Positions 61,746 to 64,000 of a DNA stretch of 64,000 nucleotides are shown piece by piece. Positions within the stretch are counted from its first letter, which is position 1. Each line of letters begins with the position of its first letter. The stretch is from Hypericum androsaemum (taxonomy: Eukaryota; Streptophyta; Magnoliopsida; Malpighiales; Hypericaceae). The notes under the pieces were generated by a model. It was not told where the DNA came from. It saw only the letters and a program-made list of their open reading frames with translations, and did no database searches. A program made the translations under genes and the position numbers. The stretch lies in contig OZ023194.1 in NCBI GenBank assembly GCA_963995505.1, positions 15,248,428 to 15,312,427 on the forward strand, given 5' to 3'.

Positions 61746-64000
61746 ATGGCAGACACGAACTCGGTCGATGTGATTCTAGAGTACCTTAGGAGGAACCGGT
61801 TCACGCGGGCCGAGGCGGCATTGCGCAGTGAGCTTACTGGTAGGCCGGATTTGAACGGGTTCTTGGAGAGGCTCGGGCTCGGGGACGAGTGGTTGGAGAA
61901 GGTTTTGGAAGATAATGGGAATAAGGAGGCGAATGCGTTTCGAGGTTCGGGGGGTTCTAGGAATGGTGGTGACGTTTCTCAAGAGTTCATAGTGAAGGAG
62001 GTAGAGTGTGGACCCCGGCGGAACTCACACGACGAAACCAGGAGAGCTGGTAAGCCCGGTGAATCCAGTGGAGTATTGATCTGTGAGGACCCTGTTCTTG
62101 ATTTGTACTCTTTGAACACTAGCAGTGTAGGCAATGGTGCTTCTGATCTTCGTCCGAATGAGGGGGGCAAAGTAAGTACTAGCTCTGGTGTTAGAGGGGA
62201 TGCAAAATCGAGTGAGGTCGTTGTTGTTCTTCCTGCTGAGAACCGGGGCTCATGGCATGATGCTGCTCGGAGTTCTGAGGTTAACAAGGAATCTAAGCAT
62301 GAAAGAATTTCAATTTGTGAGCCTAAGGAGTTTGATCAGCGGGCCAAGGCTAGTGTTTACTCAGCAAAAGACTCGTGGTCTAGAATTGAGGAGCAGGCAA
62401 GTTCGTCAAGTGATGTATGGAAAGATTGCTCGGTTAAGACAGTTTTTCCATTTCCCAAGGGTCACGTGTCAACTAGCTATGATGCCAATGGTCCAGAGAA
62501 AAGGGAGGGAAAGAAGAGAGCTGGTTTAGTTGATGTCAGGGCAGCTATCAAGGACCAAGTCGATGATGTTGGAAGAGCTTTATACATGGAGAAATCCCGA
62601 GGGAGCACCGAGGTAAAAAATATCAGCAGCATAAGCTCTCCACTTGCTTCTAGCTCAGAAAGAGACGAGTATCCAAGGCTTCCCCCTGTTAGGTTGAAAT
62701 CTGAGGACAAGTTGGTGAACCTCAACTGGCAGGAAAAGTTTGATCGTGATGGGCTAGCTGCAAAGCTTAGCAATGTTGAAAGTTCCTTTAACATGGGGTC
62801 GTTTTTGGATGTTCCGATTGGACAAGAAATTAATTCATCAGGTCAGCACTTACTACTTTGCTTCAGTTTCTTTATCGTCTGTTTGTTTCTGGTAGAAATT
62901 GTGGTATCAATGGCGGCATTGAGTTTCTGGTAATCTTTCAAAGCAAATAATTATATGTATCATAGGTCAAACGCATTCATGTTTGAGTGGGAAAAGGTAC
63001 AAGTGGAAGTTGAAATTTTTTTTGTACTTGTTCATTCCTAATTTGTAATCCGTTAAACATGATCTATGTCTTTGGTATTTTTCTTCCGACAGCCATTTAC
63101 CTTTGGAGCTTGTTGTCTATCCATTTATGTTGGAATCTTTTCTATGTTTTGGTGGGAAGCTTAGCTGTAACATAGTCATGTAATGATGATCTAGGTGGTA
63201 AAAGAATTGTAGGAGGTGGCAGCTGGCTGTCCGTGAGCCAGGGAATCACTGAAGATACATCAGATTTAGTCTCAGGTCTTGCTACTGTAGGTGATGGATT
63301 GAGTGAGTCCATAGACTATCCAAATGAGTACTGGGATTCTGATGAGTACGACGACGATGACGATGTTGGTTACACGAGGCAACCTATTGAGGATGAGGCC
63401 TGGTTTTTGGCTCATGAAGTTGATTATCCAAGCGATAATGAAAAGGGAACTGGTCATGGGAGTGTTCCTGACCCGCAGGAAAGAGGTCCATCAAAAGACG
63501 AGGATGATGATCAATCTTTTGGCGAGGAGGATTCTTACTTCTCTGGTGAGAGATATTTTCAGTCTAAGCCTCTTGAACCAGTGTCAGCTTCTGATGATCC
63601 TATAGGGCTTTCTGTAACTGAAATGTATGGCAGAAATGACGACAATGGCTTACTTGCACAGTATGATGGACATTTGTTAGATGAGGCAGAACTGAATTTG
63701 ATGCGTGCGGAGCCTGTATGGCAGGGGTTTGTCACTCAGTCTAACGAACTCATAATGTTAGAGAATGGTAAGGTGCTGCATGAGAACAGAAGGGGACAAC
63801 TGGAGGATATCTGTATCGATGATGATCAACACGGTTCAGTTAGATCCATTGGAGTGGGCATTTACAGTGATGCTGCTGATTTTGGCAGTGAGGTACGAGA
63901 AAGTTTGGTTGGGGGAAGTAGTGAAGGGGATATTGAGTACTTCCGTGATCACAATGCTGGAACTCAATGCCCTGGGTCGTCTCGTCATGACCTGAACTTC
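61746..64000 (+). CDS. LisH-containing DYRK-family protein kinase, 5' part
   Basis: Exon 1 is 61746-62841. Exon 2 starts at 63195 (TAG acceptor) and is open to the window end. The N-terminus MADTNSVDVILEYLRRNRFT is a LisH motif (dimerisation). About 600 residues of acidic, Ser-rich, low-complexity linker follow, with DEYPRLPPVRLKSEDKLVN, SWLSVSQGITEDTSDLVSGL and WDSDEYDDDDDVGYTRQPIE. The kinase domain itself is outside the window. From memory this architecture and these blocks match the plant DYRK-like kinases At3g17750 and At1g73450/60 (DYRKP group). DYRKs self-activate on a tyrosine and phosphorylate Ser/Thr targets in nucleus and cytosol. Start chosen because LisH begins at once; the leader has stops. 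The neighbouring NAC057-type gene supports the orthology. Confidence 0.85.

Overview
This is a stretch of nuclear DNA from a flowering plant, most likely a eudicot. The evidence is the set of plant-only gene families (a NAC factor, a CASP-like protein, an LRR receptor-like protein, a plant GT77-type sugar transferase, a LisH-DYRK kinase), GT-AG introns, and a heavy load of plant transposon families. I cannot name the species from the sequence. I saw no tRNA, rRNA or CRISPR array.

Layout. 1-26.6 kb is a decayed, transposon-filled zone on an older gene background. It holds an LRR receptor-like fragment split by a solo LTR, a small hAT element, a malectin-domain fragment next to a 10-bp minisatellite, and two minus-strand copies of a sugar-transferase gene (A, 4.2-6.0 kb, broken; B, 21.9-25.0 kb, intact). 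Between the copies sit a complete Mutator-like element (6,082-12,273, 9-bp target duplication) and an old copia remnant split by a complete, young, non-autonomous gypsy element (13,867-20,567). 26.6-35.5 kb is one complete but defective copia element. 37.8-46.8 kb is the gene-bearing island: NAC057-type factor, annexin D5-like and CASP-like 4D genes, all on the minus strand with complete exon sets. 48.9-60.7 kb is again transposons: a hAT element; an old full-length L1-type LINE carrying a solo LTR and a Harbinger-like MITE; and a 5'-truncated LINE with a perfect 11-bp target duplication. From 61.7 kb the 5' half of a LisH/DYRK-family kinase gene runs off the window.

How it fits together. The functional host genes are sugar transferase B, NAC057-like, annexin, CASP-like and the kinase. 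They act in different places (Golgi, nucleus, membrane/cytosol, plasma membrane) and do not form a pathway. In Arabidopsis, as I recall, the best matches of the NAC gene and the kinase are near neighbours (At3g17730 and At3g17750), so the island probably keeps ancestral gene order. Between the host genes the story is nested insertion and decay. Many disabling changes look like C-to-T or G-to-A transitions, as expected from methylated, silenced DNA.

The most unusual items are: a Mutator-like element whose two convergent genes were fused tail to tail by an apparent internal deletion and carry the same minisatellite in sense orientation in an intron of each; a gypsy derivative with three unrelated tandem arrays (67-bp in both LTRs, an acidic protein repeat, a basic protein repeat) and only a protease remnant; and an AUG-stop mini-uORF just before the kinase start.
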